Below, in pieces: positions 9,637 through 19,393 of a DNA stretch of 64,000 nt (the stretch's first letter is position 1; the number at the start of each line of letters is the position of its first letter). Made by a program: the position numbers and the translations under genes. The notes below the pieces were generated by a model. The model saw only the letters and a list, made by a program, of their open reading frames with translations, was not told where the DNA came from and ran no database searches. The stretch is from Variovorax guangxiensis. GTDB taxonomy: Bacteria; Pseudomonadota; Gammaproteobacteria; Burkholderiales; Burkholderiaceae_C. Location of the stretch: contig NZ_RXFT01000002.1 of assembly GCF_003952165.1 (NCBI RefSeq), forward strand, positions 248,001-312,000, in the 5' to 3' direction.

Positions 9637-12231
9637 ATGAGCCGACGTCGTGCCGCCGCCCCGCGTCCGCGGCGCCCGGGCCCGCCGCCGCTGCCACTGG
9701 CCGTCCTGTCGCTGGCGCTGATCCATGCGCACGGCGCCTCGGCCCAGACGGCTGGCGGCTTCGACGCCCCGCTCACGCTGAAGCGCACGCCCCAGCTCAC
9801 CGAAATCCTGACGCCCGCCGACCGCAGCCAGATGCCCAGCCTGGTCACCGGCGACCGCATCTCCGGCCGGCCCGACCTCGAGACCGTGGTCGAGGGCAAT
9901 GCCACGCTGCGCCGCGGCGCGGTGTCCATCACCGCCGACCGACTCGAGTACTACCAGCCCGACGACCGCGCAAAGGCCACCGGCAACGTGCGGGTCAACC
10001 AGGCCGGCAACGTCTACGAAGGCCCCGAGCTGCAGCTCAAGCTCGAGACCTTCGAGGGCTTCTTCAACAACGTGCGCTACAAGTTCCTCGCGAACGAGGC
10101 GCACGGCGAGGCCAAGCGCATCGACTTCGTCGACGCCAACGTATCGATCGCCCGCGAGGCCACCTACACCACCTGCCGCCGCGAGGACTTCCCTGGCTGG
10201 ATGCCCGCCTGGCTGCTGACCGCGGCCTCGATCACCACCGACACCGAGGAAAACGAGGGCGTGGCCAAGAACGCGCGCCTGAGCTTCATGGGCATCACCA
10301 CGCCGCCCATCCCGAGCGTGAGCTTCCCGCTGTCGAACGAACGCAAGAGCGGCCTGCTGCCGCCCACCATCGGCCTGGACAACACCAACGGCCTGGAGAT
10401 CGCACAGCCGTACTACTGGAACATCGCGCCCAACCGCGACGCCACGTTCACGCCGACGATCATGAGCAAGCGCGGCGTCAACTTCAGCAACGAGTTCCGC
10501 TACCTCGAGAAGCAATACAAGGGCGAGATCCGCTTCGACCTGATGGGCAGCGACCGGCTCGTGGGCGACCGCTACAACGAACTGCGCGCCAGCCAGCTCC
10601 AGCAGCTGGCCAACGGGCAGATCACCGCCAGCAGCCTGACCAACCCGCCCAAGAACACCCGGCGCTGGGGCCTGTGGCTCACGCACCACCAGGACTTCGA
10701 CGCCAAGGCGCTGGGCCTGGATTCGCTCTCGGCCAACGTCACCATCAACCGGGTGAGCGACGACGACTACTGGCGCGACTTCACCCGCACGCCCTCGCTC
10801 GCGCAGCGCCAGCTGCCGAACGACGCCTCGCTGAACTGGAGCAAGGGCGACTGGAGCGGCATGATCCGCACGCTCAAGTACCAGAACCTGCAGTACAACC
10901 TGTCGCCGATCGTGCCCGCGTACGACCGGATGCCGCAGATCACGGCCAACTACAACAAGTACGACTGGCACGGCTTCGACGTCGCGCTGAACCTGGACTA
11001 CACGCGCTTCCGCGTGAACAGGCTCTCCTCGACCCAGCTCGGCTACGACGTCAACCAGCAGTCGCAGCCCGACGGCGACCGCGCCATGGCCGTGGCCACG
11101 ATCAGCCGGCCGTTCATCACGCCGAGCACGTACGTCATTCCGAAGCTGATCCTGAACGCGGCCTCGTACAACTACTACCTGCCGCAGGCGGACATCCCGA
11201 AGCTCACGGTCAACGGCGTCCAGTACGTCAACGGCCAGGTCTACAACCCCAGCTCGCTGTATTTCTTCCCGACGTCCAGCAACCGCGTGGTGCCGACCTT
11301 CAGCCTCGACAGCGGCCTGACCTTCGAGCGCGACGCCAGCTACTTCGGCCGCGCCTTCCGCCAGACGCTGGAGCCGCGCGCCTACTACGTCTACACGCCG
11401 TACCGCAACCAGAGCATGCTGCCGAACTACGACTCGGCGGCCAACGACTTCAGCTTCGCGACCATCTACACCGAGAACGCGTTCTCGGGCGGCGACCGCA
11501 TCTCCGACACCAACGCGCTCACGCTGGGCGTGACCTCCCGCCTGATCGACCCCGACACCGGCGCCGAGGCCGCGCGCTTCGGCATCGCGCAGCGCCTGCG
11601 TTTCAGCGACCAGAAGGTCACGCTGCCGGGCGGCACGCCGGTGACCGACCGCGCGAGCGACCTGCTGCTGGGCGCCACCATCAATTGGACGCCCAAGTGG
11701 AGCCTGGACACGCTGGTCCAGTACAACCCCGACACCCGCAGGTCGGAGCGCTCGGCCATCAGCGCCCGCTACAACCCCGAGCCGTACCACAACCTGAGCG
11801 CGGCCTTCCGCTACCAGGCGCCCACCACCCCGACCGCGACCGACGGCAACAAGTCGATCGACGTGGGCTGGCAGTGGCCGCTGAACGACCTGTGGGGCGA
11901 CAAGGGCAAGAACCTCGGCCCCGGCAAGGGCCAGGGCGGCGGACGCTGGTATGCGGTCGGCCGGCTCAACTACAGCCTGCAGGACAAGAAGCTCACCGAC
12001 GGCGTGCTCGGCTTCGAATACGACGGCTGCTGCTGGATCGGCCGCGTGGTGATGCAGCGCATCACCACCGGCCAGGTGACGGCGAACACCCGCATCATGT
12101 TCCAGCTCGAATTCGTGGGCTTCTCCAGCATCGGCTCGAGCCCCATGCAGACCCTGCGGCAGAACATCCAGCGCTACGAACCCCTGCGCCAACCGGGCGA
12201 AGCGCCGAGCCGCTTCACCAACTACGACTGA
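9637..12231 (+). CDS. lptD: LPS-assembly protein LptD
   Basis: 864 residues: signal sequence (cleavage near ASA-Q, residue 37), periplasmic OstA/LptA-like domain (about 85-200) and a large beta-barrel domain. It inserts lipopolysaccharide into the outer leaflet with LptE. The adjacent cysteines Cys798-Cys799 in the barrel are conserved; upstream of the barrel only one cysteine (Cys180) is seen, whereas E. coli has two. Start taken at the ATG at 9637, preceded by GGGAGG at close spacing; a longer in-frame start at 9445 would add a non-signal-like stretch. surA follows 35 bases later. Confidence 0.95.
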   Translation: MSRRRAAAPRPRRPGPPPLPLAVLSLALIHAHGASAQTAGGFDAPLTLKRTPQLTEILTPADRSQMPSLVTGDRISGRPDLETVVEGNATLRRGAVSITADRLEYYQPDDRAKATGNVRVNQAGNVYEGPELQLKLETFEGFFNNVRYKFLANEAHGEAKRIDFVDANVSIAREATYTTCRREDFPGWMPAWLLTAASITTDTEENEGVAKNARLSFMGITTPPIPSVSFPLSNERKSGLLPPTIGLDNTNGLEIAQPYYWNIAPNRDATFTPTIMSKRGVNFSNEFRYLEKQYKGEIRFDLMGSDRLVGDRYNELRASQLQQLANGQITASSLTNPPKNTRRWGLWLTHHQDFDAKALGLDSLSANVTINRVSDDDYWRDFTRTPSLAQRQLPNDASLNWSKGDWSGMIRTLKYQNLQYNLSPIVPAYDRMPQITANYNKYDWHGFDVALNLDYTRFRVNRLSSTQLGYDVNQQSQPDGDRAMAVATISRPFITPSTYVIPKLILNAASYNYYLPQADIPKLTVNGVQYVNGQVYNPSSLYFFPTSSNRVVPTFSLDSGLTFERDASYFGRAFRQTLEPRAYYVYTPYRNQSMLPNYDSAANDFSFATIYTENAFSGGDRISDTNALTLGVTSRLIDPDTGAEAARFGIAQRLRFSDQKVTLPGGTPVTDRASDLLLGATINWTPKWSLDTLVQYNPDTRRSERSAISARYNPEPYHNLSAAFRYQAPTTPTATDGNKSIDVGWQWPLNDLWGDKGKNLGPGKGQGGGRWYAVGRLNYSLQDKKLTDGVLGFEYDGCCWIGRVVMQRITTGQVTANTRIMFQLEFVGFSSIGSSPMQTLRQNIQRYEPLRQPGEAPSRFTNYD

Positions 12232-12266
12232 GACGACTGACTCTGACTGAGCGAGCGAGCGACGCC

Positions 12267-13673
12267 ATGAAAAACATCCGTTCCATCATCACCCTGGGCT
12301 GCCTCGCGGCAATCGCCGCCACGGCGGGCGCGCAGGGCTATCGCCCCGGTACCGGCATCACGGACATCATGCGCGCCGGCCCGCGCCTGGGCCCGCCGGC
12401 GGCGCGTCCGTCCACCACGCCCCCGGCGGCGCCGGTGCAGCGTTCGGCCGAATTCATCGTCGCGCTGGTCAACTCGGAGCCGATCACCAACACCGACGTG
12501 CAGTCGCGCGTGACGCGGCTCATCAAGGAGAACCCCGACGCCGAGCGCGTGCCCCGCGGCGAGCTCACGCGCCTCGTGCTGGAGCGCCTGATCACGGAGC
12601 GTGCGCAGCTGCAGCTCGCGAAGGAAAACGGCATCAAGGTCGACGAAGTGGCCATCGACCAGGCCGAGCAGACCGTGGCTCGCCAGAACGAGATCAGCCT
12701 GGTCGAGCTGCGCCGCCGCGTGGCCGCCGAAGGCATCGCGCAGCAGGATTTCCGCAACGACCTGCGCGACCAGCTGCTGCTCACGCGCCTGCGCGACCGC
12801 GAGGTCGAGTCGAAGGTCAAGGTCAGCGACGCCGAGGCCGACGAGTACCTGCGCGACCAGCGCAACCAGTCCGTGAAGAACGTGGCGCTGGAGAACCTCA
12901 ACCTCGCGCAGGTGCTGGTGGCCGTTCCCGAGAACGCCACCGACGCGCAGATCGCCGCCGCCCAGAAGAAGGCGCAGGACATCGCCCAGCGCGCCCGCGC
13001 CGGCGAAGACTTTGCCAAGCTGGTGCGCGAGAACTCCGATTCGCCCGACCGCGCCAACGGCGGCGCCATCGGCATGCGCAGCGCCGACCGCTACCCGTCG
13101 CTGTTCGTCGAGGCCACGCAATCCACCGCCGTGAACGGTATCGCCGGCCCCGTGCGCTCCAGCGCCGGTTTCCACGTGCTCAAGGTGCTGGCCAAGGCCC
13201 AGATCGGCTCCGGCGACGCCACCGTCACGCAGACGCAGGTGCGCCACATCCTGCTGCTCAACGATCCCAAGCGCACCACGGCGCAGGCGGTTGCGCAGCT
13301 GGCCGAATTCAAGCGCCGCATCCAGGCCGGCTCGGCCGACTTCGCGGGCCTGGCCCGCGACAACTCGCAGGACGGCAGCGCCAAGCAGGGTGGCGACCTC
13401 GGCTGGTCGCGTCCCGGCCAGTTCGTGCCCGAATTCGAGGAAGCCATGGACCGGCTCTCGCCCGGCCAGATCAGCGACCCGGTGGTCTCGCGCTTCGGCG
13501 TGCACCTGATCCAGGTGGTGGCCCGCCGCGATTCCAAGCTCAGCCAGTCGGAGCAGCGCGAAGCCGCGCGCGCCGCGCTGCGCGAACAGCGCGTCGAAGA
13601 AGCCTTCACCACCTGGGTGCAGGAAGTGCGCGCGCGCGCCTACGTCGAATACCGCGACCCGCCCCAGTCCTGA
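12267..13673 (+). CDS. surA: Periplasmic chaperone / peptidyl-prolyl isomerase SurA
   Basis: 468 residues. The start [12 protein letters not shown] opens a signal peptide (cleavage near AGAQ, residue 23). After a SurA N-terminal chaperone domain come two parvulin-type rotamase domains beginning near residues 210 and 325 (VRHILLL), with the typical '[17 protein letters not shown]' block. It escorts unfolded outer-membrane proteins, including LptD, to the BAM complex. The lptD-surA order is conserved across gammaproteobacteria and betaproteobacteria. rsmA starts 4 bases after its stop; pdxA, which sits between them in E. coli, is absent. Confidence 0.95.
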   Translation: MKNIRSIITLGCLAAIAATAGAQGYRPGTGITDIMRAGPRLGPPAARPSTTPPAAPVQRSAEFIVALVNSEPITNTDVQSRVTRLIKENPDAERVPRGELTRLVLERLITERAQLQLAKENGIKVDEVAIDQAEQTVARQNEISLVELRRRVAAEGIAQQDFRNDLRDQLLLTRLRDREVESKVKVSDAEADEYLRDQRNQSVKNVALENLNLAQVLVAVPENATDAQIAAAQKKAQDIAQRARAGEDFAKLVRENSDSPDRANGGAIGMRSADRYPSLFVEATQSTAVNGIAGPVRSSAGFHVLKVLAKAQIGSGDATVTQTQVRHILLLNDPKRTTAQAVAQLAEFKRRIQAGSADFAGLARDNSQDGSAKQGGDLGWSRPGQFVPEFEEAMDRLSPGQISDPVVSRFGVHLIQVVARRDSKLSQSEQREAARAALREQRVEEAFTTWVQEVRARAYVEYRDPPQS

Positions 13674-13677
13674 GCTG

Positions 13678-14448
13678 ATGGCGCAGCACATCGCGAGGAA
13701 GCGGTTCGGGCAGCACTTCCTGTCCGACGGCGGGATCATCGATTCGATCGTGCGCGAGATCGCGCCGCAGCCCGGCGATGCCATGGTCGAGATCGGTCCG
13801 GGGCTCGCCGCGCTGACGCAGCCGCTGGTGGAGCGGCTGGGCCGGCTCACAGTGATCGAGCTCGACCGCGACCTGGCGAAGCGGCTGCGAGAGCATCCGC
13901 AACTGGACGTGATCGAGTCGGACGTGCTCAAGGTCGACTTCGCCGAGCTCGCCGCGAGGTTCCCTGCCGGCAAGCCGCTGCGTGTGGTGGGCAACCTGCC
14001 CTACAACATCTCCACGCCCATCCTGTTCCATCTGCTGGGTCATGCCCATCTGGTCGCCGACCAGCACTTCATGCTGCAGAAGGAAGTGATCGACCGCATG
14101 GTGGCCAGCCCCGCCACCTCCGACTACAGCCGCCTGAGCGTGATGCTGCAATGGCGCTACGAGATGGAAAACGTGCTGTTCGTGCCGCCCGAGAGCTTCG
14201 ATCCGCCGCCGCGCGTGGACAGCGCCGTGGTGCGGATGGTGCCGCTGGCGACGCCGCCGGCCGTCGACGAGAGGCGCCTGGGCGAGATCGTGCAGGTCGC
14301 CTTCAGCCAGCGCCGCAAGCTGCTGCGCCATACCTTGGGCAAATGGCTCCAGGAGCATGGCTTTTCCGGCGACTTCGACACCCAGCGGCGGGCCGAGGAA
14401 GTGCCGGTGGCCGATTACGTGGCGCTGGCCCAGGCAGTGCCCCAATGA
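13678..14448 (+). CDS. rsmA: 16S rRNA dimethyladenosine transferase RsmA (KsgA)
   Basis: 256 residues, normal length. Motifs: RKRFGQHFL near the N-terminus, SAM-binding [10 protein letters not shown], acidic VIELDRD and catalytic NLPYNIS. It dimethylates A1518 and A1519 of 16S rRNA late in 30S assembly. It is the last gene of the lptD-surA-rsmA unit and is followed immediately by a strong hairpin terminator. Confidence 0.97.
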   Translation: MAQHIARKRFGQHFLSDGGIIDSIVREIAPQPGDAMVEIGPGLAALTQPLVERLGRLTVIELDRDLAKRLREHPQLDVIESDVLKVDFAELAARFPAGKPLRVVGNLPYNISTPILFHLLGHAHLVADQHFMLQKEVIDRMVASPATSDYSRLSVMLQWRYEMENVLFVPPESFDPPPRVDSAVVRMVPLATPPAVDERRLGEIVQVAFSQRRKLLRHTLGKWLQEHGFSGDFDTQRRAEEVPVADYVALAQAVPQ

Positions 14449-14450
14449 AA

Positions 14451-14478
14451 AAAGCGCGCCGATGGCGCGCTTTCTTTT
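14451..14478 (+). terminator. Terminator after rsmA
   Basis: AAAGCGCGCC and GGCGCGCTTT pair around a 3-base loop (14451-14473) and are followed by a T-rich tail. It starts 3 bases after the rsmA stop. The A-run on its left would let it work in the other direction too, for the minus-strand genes to the right. Confidence 0.88.
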
Positions 14479-14530
14479 CACTTGCTCGATCGTCTTTCGT
14501 CAGCCGGCATGCTCGGCCGACTTTTTCCGA

Positions 14531-14770
14531 TCAGGCGGCGGCGAGCCAGTAACCCGCGTTGAAGGGGCTGCTCATGCGCAGCGCCAGCGGCGACACGTCG
14601 ACCAGCTTGTCGGTCGGCATCTTTTCGCCGGCCGGTTCGGTGGCGGCTGCTGCTGCCGCCGCGGTGTTCACTTCGATGCCATCGAGGGTTTCAACATTCG
14701 GTTGAGCCTCGTTCGCCCGTTCTGCTTGGCTGGTGGATGCAGAACGGGCTACAGAAAAGAATAGAAGCAC
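14531..14770 (-). CDS. Possible small protein downstream of barstar gene
   Basis: A 79-codon frame (GTG at 14770, overlapping the barstar stop) or a 29-codon one from an inner ATG (MPTDKL). The composition from 'ETLDGIEVN' through an alanine run to 'SPFNAGYWLAAA' looks protein-like, and it fills most of the 300-base space between the rsmA terminator and the barstar gene. I do not recognise it, the first part covers a perfect hairpin, and no clear ribosome site is visible. It may be non-coding. Confidence 0.3.
   Translation of the reverse strand: MLLFFSVARSASTSQAERANEAQPNVETLDGIEVNTAAAAAAATEPAGEKMPTDKLVDVSPLALRMSSPFNAGYWLAAA
14715..14749 (-). other. Perfect 11-bp hairpin at the barstar stop codon
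   Basis: GCCCGTTCTGC (14715-14725) and GCAGAACGGGC (14739-14749) form a perfect 11-bp stem with a 13-base loop, beginning at the barstar stop codon. No T-run follows, so it is not a classical terminator; it could stabilise the RNase-barstar mRNA 3' end or act in Rho-dependent termination. Confidence 0.6.
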
Positions 14771-15228
14771 CGGAACGGGACCTTGCGGTCGCCCCAGTAG
14801 TCCGAGGCGTCGCGGAAGATGTCGAGCAGCTGCTCGCGGGCTTCCTTGTCGAACTTGGCGTTGGCCGGGATCTGTTCCAGCACGATGACGAAACCCGGCT
14901 GCGGGCCCGATTTATGCAACGGGTCGGTCATGCAGTCGTACAGCGCGTCGAAGTTCTTCCCGAAGTGGGCCGGGAAGGTGAACTGCTGGGCGATCAGGTC
15001 GAGCACGTCCTGCTTGGTCTGGGCGTTGCCCAGGTTGGCGTACAGGAAGTGCTGGCCGGCCGCATTGGCTGCGTCCTGCAGGTCGTTCACGCGGAACGCG
15101 CGGATCGATTGCACGATGTTCGGGCGTACGGCACGAAGGGATAAGGTCATCTCCGCTGGTCTTTCCATAGTCATCATCATTTCGTCGGGGCGCTTCGAGG
15201 CGCCGCTCAGGTCGTTTTCATCGCTCAT
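14749..15228 (-). CDS. Barstar-family ribonuclease inhibitor
   Basis: 159 residues; the barstar fold spans about residues 45-155 (FLYANLGNAQTKQDVLDLIAQQF, 'HFGKNFDALYDCMTDP', and the C-terminal 'YWGDRKVPFRCFYSFL'). The block FGKNFDALYDC aligns with the barstar helix region that docks in the barnase active site. It lacks a signal peptide, so it would guard the cytoplasm. Its ATG overlaps the stop of the secreted RNase gene by 4 bases, the expected enzyme-inhibitor arrangement. The N-terminal 40 residues are extra; inner ATG codons are possible starts. Confidence 0.85.
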   Translation of the reverse strand: MSDENDLSGASKRPDEMMMTMERPAEMTLSLRAVRPNIVQSIRAFRVNDLQDAANAAGQHFLYANLGNAQTKQDVLDLIAQQFTFPAHFGKNFDALYDCMTDPLHKSGPQPGFVIVLEQIPANAKFDKEAREQLLDIFRDASDYWGDRKVPFRCFYSFL

Positions 15229-15638
15229 GGCGCAATCCGTCTGAAACTCGCGTAGTGGTCCGCGGTGTACCAGCAGGCCTCGGGCGCGGTGCGCTGTTCG
15301 CCGCCGCAGACGATCCGCCGTGCTCCGCGGTCGCGCGAACCGGGCGTCGTGACCGTGTATTCACGGTAGTGGCCTCGGCGGGCGGGCGGCAACAGACGTT
15401 CGCGATTGCCGAACACCGTGCCGTCCTTGTCATACCGGAAGGGACCGCCATTGAGGATGGCCTGGTAGGTCCGCTGGCCCTGCGCCGGCAGGTCGGCCAG
15501 TGCGATGGTTTCCTCGGCGGAGGCCTTTCCGGCGCCGAACCATCCGCGGGCCTCGGCCCCCGTCGTCAACGCCACCAGCATCAGACTGGTGAGCGCAAAC
15601 TTTGTGACAGAGGACGTGATCGAGGCGTAAGCCGCCAT
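15225..15638 (-). CDS. Secreted guanyl-specific ribonuclease (RNase Sa/barnase family)
   Basis: 137 residues: a signal peptide (about 1-30) then a compact RNase domain. The C-terminal part YREYTVTTPGSRDRGARRIV...TADHYASF closely follows the RNase Sa/N1 pattern; Glu93, Arg107/108 and His128 are the expected catalytic base, phosphate-binding Arg and general acid. Cys111 and Cys122 could form a disulfide. It cleaves RNA after guanosine outside the cytoplasm. ATG at 15638 gives the cleanest signal peptide; a TTG 12 bases upstream is the alternative. Paired with barstar downstream. Confidence 0.88.
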   Translation of the reverse strand: MAAYASITSSVTKFALTSLMLVALTTGAEARGWFGAGKASAEETIALADLPAQGQRTYQAILNGGPFRYDKDGTVFGNRERLLPPARRGHYREYTVTTPGSRDRGARRIVCGGEQRTAPEACWYTADHYASFRRIAP

Positions 15639-15732
15639 GGGGCACCACAAGAAAAGAGCGGGGGGTCGAATCGGCGATCAACGTCGGGGTTAACCCGCAA
15701 ATTCAAGCCCGCGAGTGTGCACCACGCTGGCG

Positions 15733-15769
15733 AAAATAGCAAGCGACTGCCCAAAGTTTGAGCAGTCGC
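15733..15769 (-). terminator. Candidate terminator after maeB
   Basis: GCGACTGC and GCAGTCGC (15743-15769) form a perfect 8-bp stem with an 11-base loop. Read on the minus strand it is followed by TTGCTATTTTC, a weak T-rich tail. It lies about 50 bases past the maeB stop and upstream of the RNase gene. Confidence 0.55.
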
Positions 15770-15818
15770 GAGGGTATCGAATGGCTTTTCAAGTTGGCGG
15801 CCACTCTCGCCAGAGAGC

Positions 15819-18167
15819 TTATCTCTCGGCGTTTGCGTCTGCCACTGTCAAGGCTGTCATGTTCACGATGCGCCGAACAGTCGCGCTCGCCGTGAGAATG
15901 TGCACAGGTTTGGCCGCCCCGAGCAGAACCGGACCGATCGCGATGTTGCCGCCTGCCGCCGTCTTGAGCAGGTTGTAGGAAATGTTGGCCGCGTCGATGT
16001 TCGGGAAAACCAGCAGGTTGGCGTCGCCCGCGAGTGCGCTGTGCGGCATGACGACCGCGCGCTGCTTGCTGTCGAGCGCCACGTCGCCGTGCATTTCGCC
16101 GTCCACCTCGAGCCAGGGCGCCTGCACGCGCAGCAGGTCGAGCGTCTTGCGCATCTTGATGGCGCTGGGGCCGTTGCTGGTGCCGAAGTTGGAGTGCGAC
16201 AGCAGCGCAGCCTTCGGCTTCAGGCCGAAGCGCATCATTTCCTCGGCCGCCATGGTGGTGATCTCGGCAAGTTCCTCGGGCGAGGGGTCGTAGTTGACGT
16301 GCGTGTCGACCAGGAACACCTGGCGGTCGGGCAGCAGCAGGCCGTTCATGCAGGCGTACACCGGCACGTCCTGCGGGGTGCTTTCGCAGCCGCCGGGGCG
16401 CTTGCCGATCACCTGGTCGATGTAGTGCAGGTGGTTGGCGGTGGTGCCCCAGGTGCCGCAGATCAGGCCGTCGACCTCGCCCTTGTGCAGGAGCATCGAG
16501 CCGATCAGCGTCAGGCGCCGGCGCATCTCGATCTTGGCGACCTGCACGGTCACGCCCTTGCGCTCGGTCATGCGGTGGTAGGTCTGCCAGAACTCGCGGT
16601 AGCGGTGGTCCTGCTCGACGTTGACCACGTCGTAGTCCAGCTCTTCCTTCAGGCGCAGGCCGAATTTCTCGATGCGCTGGGCGATGATGGCCGGCCGGCC
16701 GATCAGCGTCGGGCGCGCGACGCCTTCGTCCACCACGATCTGGGCTGCGCGCAGCACGCGCTCTTCCTCGCCTTCCGAGTAGGCCACGCGCTTCTTGCTC
16801 GCGCGACGGGCGGCGTCGAAGATGGGCTTCATCGTGGTGCCCGAGGCGTAGACGAAGCTCTGCAGCTTGTCGCGGTAGGCGTCCATGTCCTTGATGGGGC
16901 GCTGCGCCACGCCGCTTTCCTCGGCCGCCTTGGCGACGGCCGGCGCGATCTTCATCATCAGGCGCGGGTCGAAGGGCTTCGGAATCAGGTATTCGGGGCC
17001 GAAGCTCAGCTTTTCACCGACGTAGGCGGCGGCCACGCGCTCGCTCTGCTCGGCCTGCGCCAGGTCGGCTATGGCGTGCACCGCGGCGATCTCCATCTCG
17101 TCGGTGATCGTCGTCGCGCCGCAGTCCAGCGCGCCGCGGAAGATGTACGGGAAGCACAGGACGTTGTTGACCTGGTTCGGGTAGTCGGTGCGGCCGGTGG
17201 CCATGATCACGTCGTCGCGCACCGCGTGGGCGTCCTCGGGCGAGATCTCGGGGTTGGGGTTGGCCAGGGCGAAGATCACCGGGCGCCTGGCCATCTTGGC
17301 CACCATGGCGGGCTTGAGCACGCCGCCGGCCGACAGGCCCAGGAACACGTCCGCGCCCTCGATCACCTCGCCGAGCGTGCGCGCGTCGGTCTTCTGCATG
17401 AACTGGCGCTTGTCGTCGTCCATCAGCTCGGTGCGGCCCTCGTAGACCACGCCGGCCAGGTCGGTGACGAACACGTTCTCGCGCTTCAGGCCCACCTTGA
17501 GCAGCAGGTTCAGGCAGGCCAGCGCCGCGGCGCCCGCGCCCGAGGCCACCAGCTTGACCTCTTCGATCTTCTTGCCCGCCACCTTCAGGCCGTTGACCAT
17601 GGCCGCCGCCACGGTGATGGCCGTGCCGTGCTGGTCGTCGTGGAAGACCGGAATCTTCATGCGCTTGCGCAGCTCGCGCTCGACGTAGAAGCAGTCGGGC
17701 GCCTTGATGTCTTCCAGGTTGACCGCGCCGAAGGTGGGCTCCAGCGAGGCGATGATGTCCACCAGCTTGGCCGGGTCCTTCTCGTCGATCTCGATGTCGA
17801 ACACGTCGACGCCCGCGAATTTCTTGAAGAGGACGCCCTTGCCTTCCATCACCGGCTTGGAAGCCAGCGGGCCGATGTCGCCCAGGCCCAGCACGGCGGT
17901 GCCGTTGCTGATGACGGCCACGAGGTTGCCCCGGGAGGTGTACTTGAATGCGTTGGCCGGGTCCTTGACGATCTCCTCGCAGGGAGCCGCCACGCCGGGC
18001 GAGTAAGCCAGTGACAGGTCGCGCTGGTTGACCATCTGCTTCGTCGCCGCGATGGCGATCTTGCCGGGAACGGGAAACTCGTGGTACTCGAGGGCGGCAC
18101 GGCGCAGTTCTGCGCGTTTGTCTTCGGGCGTGGGAGTCGATGAGGTCGAGGGGGTCGAATCTGACAT
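15819..18167 (-). CDS. maeB: NADP-dependent malic enzyme MaeB (malic enzyme-phosphotransacetylase fusion)
   Basis: 782 residues, the normal size of the fused MaeB type. The N-terminal half has malic-enzyme landmarks ([12 protein letters not shown], '[16 protein letters not shown]', and the nucleotide-binding '[11 protein letters not shown]'); the C-terminal half is a phosphotransacetylase-like domain thought to be regulatory. It decarboxylates malate to pyruvate, yielding NADPH, in the cytoplasm. Start at 18167 is supported by AGGAG 9 bases upstream; the frame extends further but without a ribosome site. Confidence 0.95.
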   Translation of the reverse strand: MSDSTPSTSSTPTPEDKRAELRRAALEYHEFPVPGKIAIAATKQMVNQRDLSLAYSPGVAAPCEEIVKDPANAFKYTSRGNLVAVISNGTAVLGLGDIGPLASKPVMEGKGVLFKKFAGVDVFDIEIDEKDPAKLVDIIASLEPTFGAVNLEDIKAPDCFYVERELRKRMKIPVFHDDQHGTAITVAAAMVNGLKVAGKKIEEVKLVASGAGAAALACLNLLLKVGLKRENVFVTDLAGVVYEGRTELMDDDKRQFMQKTDARTLGEVIEGADVFLGLSAGGVLKPAMVAKMARRPVIFALANPNPEISPEDAHAVRDDVIMATGRTDYPNQVNNVLCFPYIFRGALDCGATTITDEMEIAAVHAIADLAQAEQSERVAAAYVGEKLSFGPEYLIPKPFDPRLMMKIAPAVAKAAEESGVAQRPIKDMDAYRDKLQSFVYASGTTMKPIFDAARRASKKRVAYSEGEEERVLRAAQIVVDEGVARPTLIGRPAIIAQRIEKFGLRLKEELDYDVVNVEQDHRYREFWQTYHRMTERKGVTVQVAKIEMRRRLTLIGSMLLHKGEVDGLICGTWGTTANHLHYIDQVIGKRPGGCESTPQDVPVYACMNGLLLPDRQVFLVDTHVNYDPSPEELAEITTMAAEEMMRFGLKPKAALLSHSNFGTSNGPSAIKMRKTLDLLRVQAPWLEVDGEMHGDVALDSKQRAVVMPHSALAGDANLLVFPNIDAANISYNLLKTAAGGNIAIGPVLLGAAKPVHILTASATVRRIVNMTALTVADANAER

Positions 18168-18343
18168 GTGCCGTAGCTCCTGGTGGCGCTTCTTCTGGGG
18201 GCGCCGATTGTAGACCTCGCGCATGACGCCCTAGGCCGCATGGCCAGGGGCTCCCATGACCAATAGCACGGGTGTTTCTTCAGATCGCTGTGGCAATATG
18301 CATAGTTCGGACAAAACCTGAAAAAACCTGACGAGGAGCGACC

Positions 18344-19393
18344 ATGGCCCTGATGGATTTCATCAAGAAGCAGTTCATCGACATCATCCAGTGGACCGAG
18401 ACCGGCGACGGCACGCTGGCCTGGCGCTTCCCGATGGCGGAGATGGAAATCCAGAACGGCGCCTCGCTCACCGTTCGCGAGTCGCAGGTTGCCGTCTTCG
18501 TCAACGAGGGCAAGGTGGCCGACGTGTTCGGCCCCGGCATGTACAAGCTCACGACGCAGACGCTGCCCGTGCTCACGTACCTGAAGAACTGGGACAAGCT
18601 CTTCGAGTCGCCCTTCAAGAGCGACGTCTACTTCTTCAGCACCCGCCAGCAGGTCGACCAGAAGTGGGGCACGCCCCAGCCGATCACCATCCGCGACAAG
18701 GACTTCGGCGCCGTGCGCCTGCGCGCCTTCGGCAACTACTCGTTCCGCATCGGCGACGCCAAGGCCTTCCACACCGAGATCTCCGGCACGCGCGACACCT
18801 ACACCGTGGCCGACCTCGACGGCCAGCTGCGCGGCCTGGTGCTGCAGAACATCAGCAATGCCATCGCCTCCAGCGGCGTGCCCTTCCTCGACCTCGCGGC
18901 CAACCAGATCCAGTTCGCACAGGCGCTCGCCGCCCAGCTGGTGCCCGAGTTCGAGAAGATCGGCATCAAGCTCGAGAACATCACCGTCCAGAACGTCTCG
19001 CTGCCCGAAGAGCTCCAGAAGATCCTCGACCAGAAGATCGGCATGGGCATGGTCGGCAACGACATGGGCAAGTTCATGCAGTACCAGACGGCGCAGGCCA
19101 TTCCCAAGTTCGCCGAGGGCGCTGCCGGCGGCGGTGGCGTCGCCGGCGACGCGATGGGCCTGGGCGCCGGCGTGGCGCTCGGTCAGGTGCTGGCGCAGAA
19201 CCTCGCGCAGGGCCTGAGCCCCAACGCGGCGGCAGCCGCGGCAGCCCAGCAGCAGCAACCGGCGGTGGCCGTGGTGAGCGCCGCCGACGTGATGACGACG
19301 CTGGAAAAACTCGGCGAGCTGAAGACGAAGGGCATCCTGACCCAGGAAGAGTTCGACGCCAAGAAAGCCGAACTGCTGAAGAAGCTGGTCTAA
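18344..19393 (+). CDS. SPFH/Band-7 domain protein with C-terminal SHOCT
   Basis: 349 residues. An SPFH (YdjI-like, 'virion core protein') domain spans about 25-250, followed by a Gly/Ala/Gln-rich linker and a C-terminal SHOCT-like helical hairpin (about 313-349, TTLEKLGELKTKGILTQEEF). No signal peptide or clear membrane helix. SPFH proteins form oligomeric scaffolds on membranes; SHOCT modules mediate oligomerisation or targeting. Preceded by GAGGAG. It opens a plus-strand run of membrane-related genes and is divergent from maeB. Confidence 0.85.
   Translation: MALMDFIKKQFIDIIQWTETGDGTLAWRFPMAEMEIQNGASLTVRESQVAVFVNEGKVADVFGPGMYKLTTQTLPVLTYLKNWDKLFESPFKSDVYFFSTRQQVDQKWGTPQPITIRDKDFGAVRLRAFGNYSFRIGDAKAFHTEISGTRDTYTVADLDGQLRGLVLQNISNAIASSGVPFLDLAANQIQFAQALAAQLVPEFEKIGIKLENITVQNVSLPEELQKILDQKIGMGMVGNDMGKFMQYQTAQAIPKFAEGAAGGGGVAGDAMGLGAGVALGQVLAQNLAQGLSPNAAAAAAAQQQQPAVAVVSAADVMTTLEKLGELKTKGILTQEEFDAKKAELLKKLV

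Noticed and set aside
9556..12192. Long stop-free frame antisense to lptD
   Set aside because: Same GC-bias effect; the sense frame encodes a clear LptD.
9366..12266. Extending surA upstream through the lptD region
   Set aside because: The frame is open by chance; the signal peptide [12 protein letters not shown] at 12267 and the position after lptD show the true start.
13674..13677. Missing pdxA between surA and rsmA
   Set aside because: Absence is a known variation of this cluster outside enterics; the 4-base gap shows no deleted remnant.
14449..14748. Search for an RNA gene in the 300-base space after rsmA
   Set aside because: Apart from the terminator, the hairpin at 14715 and the weak small ORF, no tRNA or known ncRNA fold was seen.
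15900..18014. Long stop-free frame antisense to maeB
   Set aside because: Shadow of maeB, with no domain signal and no ribosome site.
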